Of a stretch of DNA of 21,821 nucleotides, positions 6,831-14,438 are shown one piece after another (positions within the stretch are counted from its first letter, which is position 1; the number at the start of each line of letters is the position of its first letter). The stretch lies in the NCBI GenBank assembly GCA_934569045.1, contig CAKTJX010000037.1, positions 1 through 21,821 of the forward strand. The letters run 5' to 3'. Source of the stretch: an uncultured Oscillospiraceae bacterium. Lineage in GTDB: Bacteria; Bacillota; Clostridia; Oscillospirales; Oscillospiraceae. A model generated the notes under the pieces. It ran no database searches. It saw nothing but the letters and a program-made list of their open reading frames with translations, and was not told the DNA's origin. A program made the translations under genes and the position numbers.

Positions 6831-8446
6831 AGACAGGCGTGAAACAGGTCATTTGGAACACCCTGCGGCAGCACCTCTGGCTCACCGTGGGCCTGGTGCT
6901 GGCGGTGGCCGGGGCGGTTGCCGCGGCGCTGGTGCCGCCGGTGATTCTGGGCCGGATTGTGGATCAGCTCAGCGCCGGAGCGGCGGTCCCCTTCTGGACG
7001 GCGGCGGCCTACTTTGGAATGCTGGCCCTGGCGGGGCTGCTGGAGTCTGCCCGGGAGGTTCTGCTGACGGTGTTCGGCCAGAAAATCACCCACGGTCTGC
7101 GCAGCAGCCTGATGGAGAAGCTGACCCGCCTAACCACAGCCCGGCTCTCCGGCCAGGAGCCCGGAAGCCTGGTGTCCCGGTTTGTGGGGGATGTGGACAC
7201 GGTGGAAAACCTGTTCACCTCCGGCATTGTCAGTATGTTCGCGGACGTGTGCACGATTATCAGCATTCTGGCGGTGATCTGGGTTCGCAACCGGGGGCTT
7301 TCCCTGATTCTGCTGGCCCTGCTGCCTCTGCTCTACTGGTTTACCCGGCATGTGCAGAAGAATATGCTCACTGCCCAGATTGAGAACCGGCGGGCGGTGA
7401 GCCGGGCATCTTCCCAGGTGCCCCAGACCCTGCACAACATCCGCACCATCCACTGCCTGAGCAAGGAGCGCTATATGGAGGGACGGTATGACCGCGCCAT
7501 CGGGGAGAGCTACCGGGCCATGGAGAAGACGAATTTCTATGACGCGGTGTATTCCCCCGTCATTCTGACCCTGAACGCGGCGGTGGTGGCCCTGGTGATG
7601 CTGCTGTCTGCGGTGGGAAGTCCTGGGGTTCTGCGGCTGTTCGGCATGAGCGCCGGCACCGCGGTGACGGTGATGAACTATATCGGCCAGATTTTCGCCC
7701 CTGTGGAAAGCCTGGGCATGGAAATCCAGACCATCCAGTCCGCCGTGGCGGGCATCCACCGGATCAATGAATTCTTCTCCTGGGAGGAGCGCACCGTTCC
7801 CGCCCCCCGGCAGGCCATCCCCGGCAGCCCGGTAGCGGAGCTGCGGGACGTGACCTTCGGCTACGATGACAAGGTGGTGCTGCAAGACAAGAGCTTCCGG
7901 GTGGAGCAGGGGGACCAGGTGACCTTGATGGGCCGCACCGGCGCGGGAAAGAGCACGGTGCTGAAGCTCCTGCTGGGATTGTACACGCCCCAGCAGGGCC
8001 AGGTTTTCATTCGCGGCGTTTCCCCGGAGGCCATCCCGCCGAAGGAGCGGCGGCAGTGGTTCGGCTATGTGGAGCAGTCCTTCCACATGGTCCCCGGCAC
8101 GGTGCGGGATCAGATTACCCTGTTCGATTTCACCATCCCGGAGGAGCAGCTCCGCGGCGTGGCGGAGTTGACAGGCCTCGCCCAGACCATCGATGACCTG
8201 CCCCAGGGCTTTGACACCATCTGCACCCCGGAGTTCTTCTCCCAGGGCCAGTGGCAGCTCCTCTCCATCGCCCGGGCAGCGGTCACGTCCCCGGAGCTTC
8301 TCCTGCTGGACGAAATCACCGCCAACCTGGACGCGGAGACGGAGCAGACGGTTCTGCGGGCGTTAAAGGCAGTCTCGGAAAACCGGACGGTGATTTCTAT
8401 TTCCCACAGGACTTCGGCGGAAATGGGAAAGGTGGTACAGATTTAG
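6827..8446 (+). CDS. ABC exporter half-transporter with degenerate signature motif
   Basis: A protein of 539 residues: a membrane domain at about 10-310, then an ATPase domain from about 335. Walker A is GRTGAGKST (369-377), the Q-loop is Gln417, Walker B is LLLLDE with catalytic Glu496, and the switch histidine is His527. The signature is FSQGQ (471-475) rather than LSGGQ. These features complement the preceding gene: this subunit has the intact catalytic glutamate and Q-loop, the other the intact signature. Together they should make one consensus and one degenerate ATP site, as in heterodimeric exporters of the BmrCD or TM287/288 kind. The protein stops twelve residues after the H-loop, slightly early for the family, but no frameshifted tail is obvious. 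Start ATG overlaps the upstream stop; SD GAGGAGG lies upstream. Confidence 0.92.
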   Translation: MKTGVKQVIWNTLRQHLWLTVGLVLAVAGAVAAALVPPVILGRIVDQLSAGAAVPFWTAAAYFGMLALAGLLESAREVLLTVFGQKITHGLRSSLMEKLTRLTTARLSGQEPGSLVSRFVGDVDTVENLFTSGIVSMFADVCTIISILAVIWVRNRGLSLILLALLPLLYWFTRHVQKNMLTAQIENRRAVSRASSQVPQTLHNIRTIHCLSKERYMEGRYDRAIGESYRAMEKTNFYDAVYSPVILTLNAAVVALVMLLSAVGSPGVLRLFGMSAGTAVTVMNYIGQIFAPVESLGMEIQTIQSAVAGIHRINEFFSWEERTVPAPRQAIPGSPVAELRDVTFGYDDKVVLQDKSFRVEQGDQVTLMGRTGAGKSTVLKLLLGLYTPQQGQVFIRGVSPEAIPPKERRQWFGYVEQSFHMVPGTVRDQITLFDFTIPEEQLRGVAELTGLAQTIDDLPQGFDTICTPEFFSQGQWQLLSIARAAVTSPELLLLDEITANLDAETEQTVLRALKAVSENRTVISISHRTSAEMGKVVQI

Positions 8447-8529
8447 GTCGGAGGCATTCGGACAGGGCCTTGTCCTTGTTATAGCTGGGTGCCTCCGACG
8501 GGACAAGAAAAGGGCCCCCGGAGGGACCC
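8447..8529 (+). terminator. Stem-loops after the ABC exporter operon
   Basis: GTCGGAGGCA (8447-8456) pairs with TGCCTCCGAC (8490-8499), with an inner GGACA/TGTCC hairpin. The middle segment GGGTGCCTCCG (8487-8497) can alternatively pair with CGGAGGGACCC (8519-8529, one mismatch), so two mutually exclusive folds exist. No long T-run follows. It begins directly after the exporter stop codon and probably protects or ends the mRNA. Confidence 0.5.
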
Positions 8530-8573
8530 AGCCTACGAAATTACCAGGTTAATTTCCAACCATACAAACAAAA

Positions 8574-8612
8574 AACATCCGACACCGCAGAAAACCTGCA
8601 ATGTCGGATGTT
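8574..8612 (-). terminator. Rho-independent terminator of the btu-like operon
   Basis: AACATCCGACA and TGTCGGATGTT form an 11-bp stem, with an inner GCAG/CTGC pairing. On the reverse strand it is followed by TTTTTGTTTG. It lies ten bases past the stop codon of the ATPase gene. Confidence 0.85.
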
Positions 8613-8621
8613 TCTATTATT

Positions 8622-9365
8622 CTATGGGAATAGAATGAAATCCGAATTCCCCTGTTCGCTCCCTGCCGCGTACCCAGGCACAGCGAAAACGTGCTGCACG
8701 TTTTCCGTGCACAGCACCTCCTCCGGTGTCCCCTGGGCGTAAACCCGGCCGTCACAGAGCATGTAGAGGTAGTCGCAGTAGTGGGCCGCCAGGCGCAGGT
8801 CGTGGATGACCAGGAGGGTGTCCTTCCGGGAGCGCTTCAGATAGTCCATGACGAACAGCTGATGACGGATGTCCAAATGGTTCGTGGGCTCGTCCAGAAT
8901 CAGCGTCTGGGCCCCCTGGGCGATGGCCCGGGCGATAAAGACCATTTTCCGCTCGCCGCCGGAAAGACTCTGGATATTCCGGTCCGCCAGCGGGGCCACG
9001 CCAAGCTCCTCCATGGCGTTCTGAACGATCTGCTTCCCGTTTTTCCGATCCTTCCGGGCATAGAGCCCCATGGATACCACGTCAGAAACCGTAAAATCAA
9101 AGGCGCAATTGCTGTCTTGGCCCACATAGCCCAGGATGGAGGCCAGCTCCCGCGGGGAGAAATGGGAAATGGGCTGGCCGTCCAGGGTGATGGAGCCGCC
9201 CTGCTTCGGCACGGTGCCGAAGGTGGTTTTGATCAACGTGGATTTGCCGCAGCCGTTGGCCCCGATGATGCCCACCAGCTTCCCAGGATGGGTGGCCAGG
9301 CTGACAGACTCCAGAATCTGCTTGTTCCCGAGCTTGACCCGGATGGAATCATAGCTTAGAATCAT
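8622..9365 (-). CDS. btuD: BtuD-like ABC importer ATPase (corrinoid/siderophore class)
   Basis: A protein of 247 residues with all FecE/BtuD-type motifs: Walker A GANGCGKST (35-43), Q-loop Gln83, signature LSGGE (134-138), Walker B LILDEPTNHLD (155-165) and H-loop His188. It powers substrate import through the FecCD permease encoded just upstream. The start is the ATG at 9365, which overlaps the permease stop (ATGA); a longer open frame to 9647 is a shadow of the permease gene. The family handles iron-siderophores, haem and cobalamin and cannot be told apart by the ATPase alone. The cobalamin-type leader of the operon favours corrinoid. Confidence 0.88.
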   Translation of the reverse strand: MILSYDSIRVKLGNKQILESVSLATHPGKLVGIIGANGCGKSTLIKTTFGTVPKQGGSITLDGQPISHFSPRELASILGYVGQDSNCAFDFTVSDVVSMGLYARKDRKNGKQIVQNAMEELGVAPLADRNIQSLSGGERKMVFIARAIAQGAQTLILDEPTNHLDIRHQLFVMDYLKRSRKDTLLVIHDLRLAAHYCDYLYMLCDGRVYAQGTPEEVLCTENVQHVFAVPGYAAGSEQGNSDFILFP

Positions 9366-10423
9366 TGCTTTCCACCTCCGTAACCGCTGCGGATCATCAG
9401 GAACATGAAGAAGGGTGCGCCGATAAAGGCGGTGACAATGCCGATGGGCAGTTCCACCGCACCGAAGGCACACCGGGCGAAGGCATCCGCCCAGAGAATG
9501 AAGATGGAACCGACCAACGCGCTCATTGGCATAATGACCCGATTGTCGCTGGTGCGGGAAATGAGCCGGGTCACATGGGGAACCACCAGACCCACAAAGC
9601 CGATGATGCCCGTAATGGATACCAGAGAGGCCACCACCAGGGAGCACACCAGAAACATGGCCGAGCGGAACAGCTTTACCCGCAGGCCCATGGCCGCCGC
9701 GTCCTCATCGCCCATCATCATCATATTGAATCGGGAGCCCATCAGCGTGAAGATTACCACTCCCGCGACAACGAAAGCCGCAGGCATGGCCAGAGATTTC
9801 CACTGGGCGGCGGAGATGGAGCCCATCTGCCAGCTGTATACGGCGGCGATGCTCTCTGGGCTCTTGGCCCGGAAGATCAGGTAGCTGGTAATGGCGCTCA
9901 TGACCGCGTTCACGGCCGTGCCGGACAGTAGCAGGGTCACCGGCTGCAGCTTACCGCCGCCCGCCTTTTTCGCCAGATAATAGACAATGAAGGCGGAGAA
10001 CAGGGCCCCCAGAAACGCAAAGACCGTGGTCTGCCGCTGGCCCGCCAGGAAGGAAATGGGTGTCAGCAGCGCCAGCGCGGCCCCGGCGGAGGCACCGGAG
10101 GAGATGCCCAGCACATAGGGGTCTGCAATGGGGTTCAGAACCAGCGACTGCATGGCATTGCCGCAGATGGCCAGGCCCGCCCCAACCAGCATGGCAAAAA
10201 TGGTCCGGGGCAGACGAATCTGCCAGACGATTTTCAGGTGGGTTCCTGGGAACACACCCGCATTGACCCGGGCATCCCCCTGGAACAAGTGGTCATAGAG
10301 AATGGCGTAGACCTCGGAAAGGCTCAGCTCCGTGGAACCAAAGCTGACGGTAACCAGCACCGATACCACAACGGCCAGCGTCAAAATCAAAAACAAGGCC
10401 ACAATCCAGACTTTTTTGTTCAT
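9362..10423 (-). CDS. btuC: BtuC-like FecCD-family ABC importer permease
   Basis: A protein of 353 residues with about ten hydrophobic segments. Family hallmarks are RLPRTIFAMLVGAGLAICGN, then MQSLVLNPIADPYVLGISSG near residues 90-115, and later GIIGFVGLVVPHVTRL, the cytoplasmic coupling region. It forms the dimeric membrane channel of a FecCD/BtuC-type importer. The ATG at 10423 has AAGGAG seven bases upstream. The gene follows the binding-protein gene after 56 bases that contain a terminator-like hairpin, so it may be expressed at a lower level. It overlaps the ATPase gene by four bases. Confidence 0.92.
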   Translation of the reverse strand: MNKKVWIVALFLILTLAVVVSVLVTVSFGSTELSLSEVYAILYDHLFQGDARVNAGVFPGTHLKIVWQIRLPRTIFAMLVGAGLAICGNAMQSLVLNPIADPYVLGISSGASAGAALALLTPISFLAGQRQTTVFAFLGALFSAFIVYYLAKKAGGGKLQPVTLLLSGTAVNAVMSAITSYLIFRAKSPESIAAVYSWQMGSISAAQWKSLAMPAAFVVAGVVIFTLMGSRFNMMMMGDEDAAAMGLRVKLFRSAMFLVCSLVVASLVSITGIIGFVGLVVPHVTRLISRTSDNRVIMPMSALVGSIFILWADAFARCAFGAVELPIGIVTAFIGAPFFMFLMIRSGYGGGKQ

Positions 10424-10441
10424 AGATTCTCCTTATAAAAA

Positions 10442-10468
10442 GTGGGATAACCGAACCGGTCATCCCAC
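10442..10468 (-). terminator. Intra-operon attenuator hairpin between btuF-like and btuC-like genes
   Basis: GTGGGAT (10442-10448) pairs with ATCCCAC (10462-10468), and the stem continues with ACCG/CGGT after one mismatch. On the reverse strand five T residues follow, then the SD of the permease gene. It should stop part of the transcripts after the binding-protein gene, giving more lipoprotein than permease. Confidence 0.65.
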
Positions 10469-10479
10469 CTTTAGGGGCA

Positions 10480-11529
10480 TTAGGCGAACAGTTCCGGGTA
10501 GAAGTACTCTGACATGGTCTGGCAGGCGCTTGCGGCGCGGATATCCTGCATGACGGTTACCAGGGGAATCACCAGGAACCGGTTGTTCACAACGGCGGGA
10601 ATGTCGGCGCAGGCGGGGTTGCCGGTGATGTAGGCAATCTTCTCGTCCACGGTCTGGGAGCCGTAGTCATTGATGATGATGATGTCGGGATTGGCAGCCA
10701 CCAGGGTTTCTACGGAGGTGTAGAACCAACGGGAATCCGCCTGGTTGCGGGTGGTGTTGATGCCGCCGGCCAGCTCAATGAGGTTGCTCTCCAGACCGGC
10801 CGCGGTGGTGTAGATCTGGTCCTCTTTGTACATATCGAAGACGAATACCTTGGGCTTGTCTGCCTCGGCAACGTCCGCAACCTTGCTGTGGGTCTCCGCA
10901 ATGGAATCCTTCATCTGCGCGATCAGCGCGGCGGCCTTGTCCTCCACCTTGAAGATCTTGCCCAGGTTCTCAATGTCGGTGTACACATCCTCCACGGTCT
11001 CATCGGGGACGATGGTGCCGGTGATGGTCAGGCAGTTGATGCCCTCGGACTCCAGCTGCTCATAGGTGCCCCAGGAGGTGTCCTTGAAGGCGCTGATCTG
11101 GCCGATCAGCAGATCCGCGCCGCTGGCGACGGCGTTTTCGTTGGAGCGCTCGATTTCGGGAATGTTCTCAAAGGCGTCTGCCAGCTCCGGCAGGGGCAGC
11201 TCGGCGGGGTTGGTGTGGACGTTCTTGCCCACAATGTAGTCGCCCAGGCCCAGCATGACCATGTTCTCGGCGGAGTACAGGTTGGCGCAGAGCACGCCGG
11301 TGGGCATGGAGGTGAAGGTGACGGTCCGGTCGCCGTTCTGGATCACCACGGTGCCGTAGTCCTCGGTGGCCTCGGTGGTGGATTCTGTGGTGGTTTCGGC
11401 AGCTGCCTCGGTGGCGGCAGTGGTGGCAGCCTCGGTGGTGGCGGCGGGGGCGGTGCTGCCGCAGCCAGCCAGGCAGGACAGGGCCAGCATCAGGGCCAGG
11501 GTCATGCAGATCAGTTTCTTTGTGTTCAT
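10480..11529 (-). CDS. btuF: BtuF-like substrate-binding lipoprotein
   Basis: A protein of 349 residues. The N-terminus is a lipoprotein signal peptide: MNTKKLICM, a hydrophobic core LALMLALS, then lipobox LAGC with the acylated Cys near residue 24. A Thr/Ala/Glu-rich linker of about 35 residues follows, suited to a protein tethered outside a Gram-positive cell. The rest fits the periplasmic-binding-protein family of FecB/BtuF type (strand/helix repeats such as PDIIIINDYGSQT and a final helix with YFYPELFA). It should capture the ligand for the FecCD permease. The ATG at 11529 has AAAGGAAG eight bases upstream. The cobalamin riboswitch-like leader suggests B12 or cobinamide; siderophore or haem cannot be excluded. 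Confidence 0.87.
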   Translation of the reverse strand: MNTKKLICMTLALMLALSCLAGCGSTAPAATTEAATTAATEAAAETTTESTTEATEDYGTVVIQNGDRTVTFTSMPTGVLCANLYSAENMVMLGLGDYIVGKNVHTNPAELPLPELADAFENIPEIERSNENAVASGADLLIGQISAFKDTSWGTYEQLESEGINCLTITGTIVPDETVEDVYTDIENLGKIFKVEDKAAALIAQMKDSIAETHSKVADVAEADKPKVFVFDMYKEDQIYTTAAGLESNLIELAGGINTTRNQADSRWFYTSVETLVAANPDIIIINDYGSQTVDEKIAYITGNPACADIPAVVNNRFLVIPLVTVMQDIRAASACQTMSEYFYPELFA

Positions 11530-11540
11530 GGGTTTGCTTC

Positions 11541-11605
11541 CTTTCTCAAGAAAAATAAATGTGCGCCCTCCGAAAAGGGCGCACAAAAACAAGCGCTTGA
11601 GAAAG
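11541..11605 (-). promoter_or_regulatory. Expression platform: hairpin plus SD-sequestering stem
   Basis: In the leader RNA, GTGCGCCCT/AGGGCGCAC forms a 9-bp stem (11584-11561) followed by ATTTATTTTT, a terminator-like arrangement. It is nested inside a second perfect 10-bp stem, CTTTCTCAAG (11605-11596) with CTTGAGAAAG (11550-11541), whose 3' arm leads into the AAAGGAAG ribosome binding site. This can act by termination, by hiding the SD, or both. Confidence 0.65.
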
Positions 11606-11637
11606 CCTTCGTTCCCATGCTCCGGTTTCGGCGGAGT

Positions 11638-11737
11638 CTGGCAGGTATCCCGGGATGTATCTGACTTATCTGCCCAGAGGCAGCTTCACAGTGACCGACT
11701 CGCGGAGTATCACACTCCATTCCAGAGCCTGGGATAC
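11638..11737 (-). ncRNA. Cobalamin riboswitch-like leader
   Basis: The reverse-strand leader contains, in order, the elements of the cobalamin aptamer: a 5' strand TATCCCAGG, GGAATGGAGTGTGATACTCC (cf. GGGAAnnnGGTGnnAnnCC), GTCGGTCACTGTGA (cf. GCCCGCCACTGT), a hairpin CTGCC/GGCAG, AAGTCAGATAC, and finally ATACCTGCC (cf. AAGCCAGGAGACCTGCC). The closing stem TATCCCAGG/CCCGGGATA is visible. The last block has about twelve extra bases compared with the usual contiguous form, which is unusual. It stands between a good promoter and a FecCD-type importer, the expected context. The assignment is by eye; a covariance search would settle it. Confidence 0.72.
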
Positions 11738-11755
11738 AATTCATTTGCGTTGAAT

Positions 11756-11784
11756 ATTATAGGAAATAGGGAGAAAAAAGTCAA
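11756..11784 (-). promoter_or_regulatory. Promoter of the riboswitch-importer operon
   Basis: On the reverse strand: TTGACT (11784-11779), a 17-base spacer, TATAAT (11761-11756). The leader between it and the first gene is about 220 bases, as expected for a riboswitch-controlled mRNA. Confidence 0.85.
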
Positions 11785-11884
11785 TTGGAGAATTCTATAA
11801 TTCCATACCACAAACGAAAATACAATTTTGTTGATATTAGAGTTCTGCTATAACGTTATAGAACAGAGGATATGCATATCAAAA

Positions 11885-11915
11885 AGCCGCCTCCGGAGAA
11901 ACTCCAAAGGCGGCT
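11885..11915 (-). terminator. Rho-independent terminator of serine acetyltransferase gene
   Basis: AGCCGCCT and AGGCGGCT pair with an inner TGGAGTTTCTCCGG part-stem and are followed by TTTTT on the reverse strand. It begins five bases after the stop codon. Confidence 0.9.
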
Positions 11916-11920
11916 GACTG

Positions 11921-12847
11921 TTATTTTTTCTCCGGCTCCGCGGGCCAGAAGGGTTCCGATTTGCAGTCCCGCTGGCGGATTTGGAGCTCCTGGCTCTTGA
12001 CGCTGACGGTGGTGCAGGGGGGGACGGAGCTGGTGATGAAGACGTTGGAGCCGATGACGCAGTCCTGCCCAATCACCGTGTCGCCGCCTAAGATGGAGGC
12101 ACCGGCGTAGATGGTTACATTGTCCTCAATGGTGGGGTGGCGGCGTTTGCCCCGCAGGCTCTGGCCGCCCCGGGTGGTCAGGGCACCCAGGGTTACGCCC
12201 TGGTAGACCTTCACATGGTCCCCGATGACGGTGGTTTCTCCGATGACGATGCCGGTGCCGTGGTCGATGAAGAAGTATTTGCCGATGGTGGCACCGGGGT
12301 TGATGTCGATGCCGGTGACGCTGTGGGCGTGCTCCGTCATAATTCGGGGCAGCAGGGGAACCCCCATGGTGTAGAGCACATGGGCCAGCCGGTAGACCGT
12401 AATGGCGAACATGCCGGGGTAGCAGTAGACGATTTCATCGGTGCTGTAGGCGGCGGGGTCCCCTTCGTAGAAGGCCTCCACATCCGTCTGAATGATGCTG
12501 CGCAGCTCCGGGATGGCCCGGAAGAAATCCAGGCTGACCTGCTGGGCCTTTTCCAGGGCTGCCCGCTCCTCCAGCTCCGGGCGGAAGACCATAGTCAGCT
12601 GCTTGACCAGGTTGTACATCACGTCCTCAATGAGCATGGACAGGTTGTGGTGGGTGTTGTAGATGCGGTAGGTCTTATCCCGGCTGAAGCCGGGGTAGAT
12701 GATGCGCAGGAGCTTGCCGATCATGTCAATGACGATCTCCTTGTCCGGGTGGGCAAAGGGGTTCATCCGGTCGATGCTGCGGCCGTTGTGGTAGTCCTCC
12801 AGAATGGTATCCACAATGCCTTCTACCTGCTGTTCCATAGTGGCCAT
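11921..12847 (-). CDS. cysE: Serine O-acetyltransferase (CysE/EpsC type)
   Basis: A protein of 308 residues. It transfers acetyl from acetyl-CoA to serine, the committed step to cysteine. An N-terminal helical part (1-145) precedes a left-handed beta helix of hexapeptide repeats (about 175-285). Catalytic residues are recognisable: Asp181 in GIDINPGATIG and His196 in DHGTGIVIGET, with the same 15-residue spacing as in E. coli CysE. The loop GALTTRGGQSLRGKRRHPTI is typical of the longer EpsC group of Firmicutes. Three in-frame starts lie close together (GTG 12856, ATG 12847, ATG 12838); ATG 12847 has the best distance to AGGAGG. It stands alone with its own terminator. No promoter is evident because a cruciform repeat occupies the upstream region. 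Confidence 0.93.
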   Translation of the reverse strand: MATMEQQVEGIVDTILEDYHNGRSIDRMNPFAHPDKEIVIDMIGKLLRIIYPGFSRDKTYRIYNTHHNLSMLIEDVMYNLVKQLTMVFRPELEERAALEKAQQVSLDFFRAIPELRSIIQTDVEAFYEGDPAAYSTDEIVYCYPGMFAITVYRLAHVLYTMGVPLLPRIMTEHAHSVTGIDINPGATIGKYFFIDHGTGIVIGETTVIGDHVKVYQGVTLGALTTRGGQSLRGKRRHPTIEDNVTIYAGASILGGDTVIGQDCVIGSNVFITSSVPPCTTVSVKSQELQIRQRDCKSEPFWPAEPEKK

Positions 12848-12875
12848 AGCCTGCACTCCTCCTGTTTTGAAAAAG

Positions 12876-13045
12876 GGCTGTTAAAAAAGACGCTGTCATT
12901 CCGAACCAGTGCGCACACTGGTGTGGGAATCCCCCGGATCTTCAAACAGTTTGGTAGAAGATTTAGGCCTGTTACGCCTAACCGGGGGATTGCGAACCCG
13001 TGACATCGATCACTGGTTCGCAATGACACCCTTTCTTAACAACCC
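12876..13045. repeat. Multi-arm (cruciform) palindromic repeat
   Basis: The ends GTCATTCCGAACCAGTG (12895-12911) and CACTGGTTCGCAATGAC (13011-13027) pair 16 of 17. The pairing continues outward through the TTAACA segments near 12880 and 13037. Inside, GGAATCCCCCGG (12926-12937) pairs with CCGGGGGATTGC (12982-12993). Small hairpins occupy the arms: CCAGTG/CACTGG, ATCTTC/GAAGAT, TTAGGC/GCCTAA and GAACC.GTGA/TCAC.GGTTC. The result is a branched, tRNA-like shape without tRNA content. It separates murA from the serine acetyltransferase gene and is probably a dispersed REP/MITE-type element. Confidence 0.75.
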
Positions 13046-13055
13046 CTTGCGAAAT

Positions 13056-14321
13056 TCAGTCTTCCACCCGGCGGATTTGTGCGCCCAGGGCGGTCAGCTT
13101 GCCGATCAGGTCCTCATAGCCCCGCTCCACATAGTGGATATCCTCCACCTGGGTGGTGCCCTGGGCGCTGAGGCCCGCGATTACCAGGGCTGCCCCGGCC
13201 CGCAGGTCGTGGGCATAGACAGTAGCGCCGTAGAGCTGCTCCACGCCCACCACCGTAGCGGTTTTGCCGTCAATGCGGATGTTGGCACCCATGCTCTCCA
13301 GCTCTGTACAGTAGCCGAAGAAGCGGGTTTCATATACGCTCTCGGTCAGGCGGCTGGTGCCTCTGGCGAGAGACATGCACACGCAGACCTGGGCCTGCAT
13401 ATCTGTGGGGAAGCCAGGATAGGGACGGGTTTTGACGGTGGTCTGCCGCAGCGGGCCGCTGCGAATGACCCGGATGGCATCGTCAAAGACGATGATCTTC
13501 GCGCCCATCTCCTCCAGCTTGCTGGTGATGCACTCCATGTGCTTGGGGATGACGTTCTGCACCAGAATATTCCCGCCGGTTGCGGTGACCGCCGCCATAT
13601 AGGTTCCGGCCTCAATCTGGTCCGGGATGATGGCGTAGCTACCGCCCCGCAGGCTGTTGACACCGCGAATCTTGACCGTGTCGGTTCCGGCCCCGGTGAT
13701 CCGGGCGCCCATGGTATTTAAGAAGTTGGCCAGGTCCACAATATGGGGCTCCTTGGCCGCGTTTTCAATGACGGTCTGGCCGGGAAGCAGGGTTGCCGCC
13801 ACCATAATGTTGACGGTGGCCCCCACGCTTGCCATATCCAGGGAGATCCGGGCCCCGTGGAGCCCCTCTTCCGTGGGCTTCAGGGCGATATAGTCCTCCC
13901 GCTCGTCCACGTCCGCGCCCAGGGCCAGGAAGCCCTTGATGTGCTGGTCAATGGGACGGGAGGCAAAGTTGCAGCCGCCGGGCAGGGCTACATGGGCATG
14001 GCCGAACCGGCCAAGCAGCGCGCCCATCAGATAGTAGCTGGCCCGCATTTTCTTTACCAGCTCCGGGTCCGGGGTGGTGCACTGTACATCGGAGCTGTCT
14101 AACTCCACCACATGGGGCTCCGGGTAGGAAAGCTTTACGCCCATACCCTCCAGAATGTCCAGCAGGATTCGGACATCGGAGATATCAGGTACGTTTTCAA
14201 CGCGGCACTTTCCGCTGACCAGCAGCGCGGCGGGCAGAATGGCGACTGCTGCGTTTTTCGCGCCGCTGATGGTGACGGTCCCTTCCAGGGGTCTGCCGCC
14301 GTTTATTTCATATCTGGCCAA
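13056..14321 (-). CDS. murA: UDP-N-acetylglucosamine 1-carboxyvinyltransferase MurA
   Basis: A protein of 421 residues, the usual MurA length. It transfers enolpyruvate from phosphoenolpyruvate to UDP-GlcNAc, the first committed step of peptidoglycan synthesis, in the cytoplasm. The N-terminus GTVTISGAKNAAVAILPA carries the Lys22-Asn23 pair that binds substrate. The active-site loop LPGGCNFASRPIDQHIKGF has catalytic Cys117, so it should be fosfomycin-sensitive by this criterion. The fold's second half includes PYPGFPTDMQAQ and RFFGYCTELESMGANI. The start is a TTG at 14321: AAGGAGAGG lies eight bases upstream, and the N-terminus then aligns with other MurA proteins. It has its own promoter 55-85 bases upstream. 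Firmicutes often have two MurA paralogues; which one this is cannot be told here. Confidence 0.96.
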   Translation of the reverse strand: MARYEINGGRPLEGTVTISGAKNAAVAILPAALLVSGKCRVENVPDISDVRILLDILEGMGVKLSYPEPHVVELDSSDVQCTTPDPELVKKMRASYYLMGALLGRFGHAHVALPGGCNFASRPIDQHIKGFLALGADVDEREDYIALKPTEEGLHGARISLDMASVGATVNIMVAATLLPGQTVIENAAKEPHIVDLANFLNTMGARITGAGTDTVKIRGVNSLRGGSYAIIPDQIEAGTYMAAVTATGGNILVQNVIPKHMECITSKLEEMGAKIIVFDDAIRVIRSGPLRQTTVKTRPYPGFPTDMQAQVCVCMSLARGTSRLTESVYETRFFGYCTELESMGANIRIDGKTATVVGVEQLYGATVYAHDLRAGAALVIAGLSAQGTTQVEDIHYVERGYEDLIGKLTALGAQIRRVED

Positions 14322-14376
14322 GGAATGATCCTCTCCTTGTGATAGATTCGGGGATAGAACATTAAAATTCCAAGAT

Positions 14377-14405
14377 ATTCTATCATGGAACGGACTATTT
14401 GTAAA
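14377..14405 (-). promoter_or_regulatory. Promoter of murA
   Basis: On the reverse strand TTTACA (14405-14400), a 17-base spacer, TAGAAT (14382-14377): one mismatch from consensus in each box. Confidence 0.75.
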
Positions 14406-14438
14406 GCGAAAATCTTTTTTGCGGCCAGAGTCTGCTTT

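Noticed and set aside
7130..8086. 318-residue reverse-strand open frame inside the second ABC exporter gene
   Set aside because: His- and Gln-rich antisense composition and no SD; the forward gene has all ABC motifs.
8447..8529. Mutually exclusive stems after the exporter genes as a T-box or other riboswitch
   Set aside because: No T-box sequence, no specifier loop, and it lies after, not before, its genes; the next gene is convergent.
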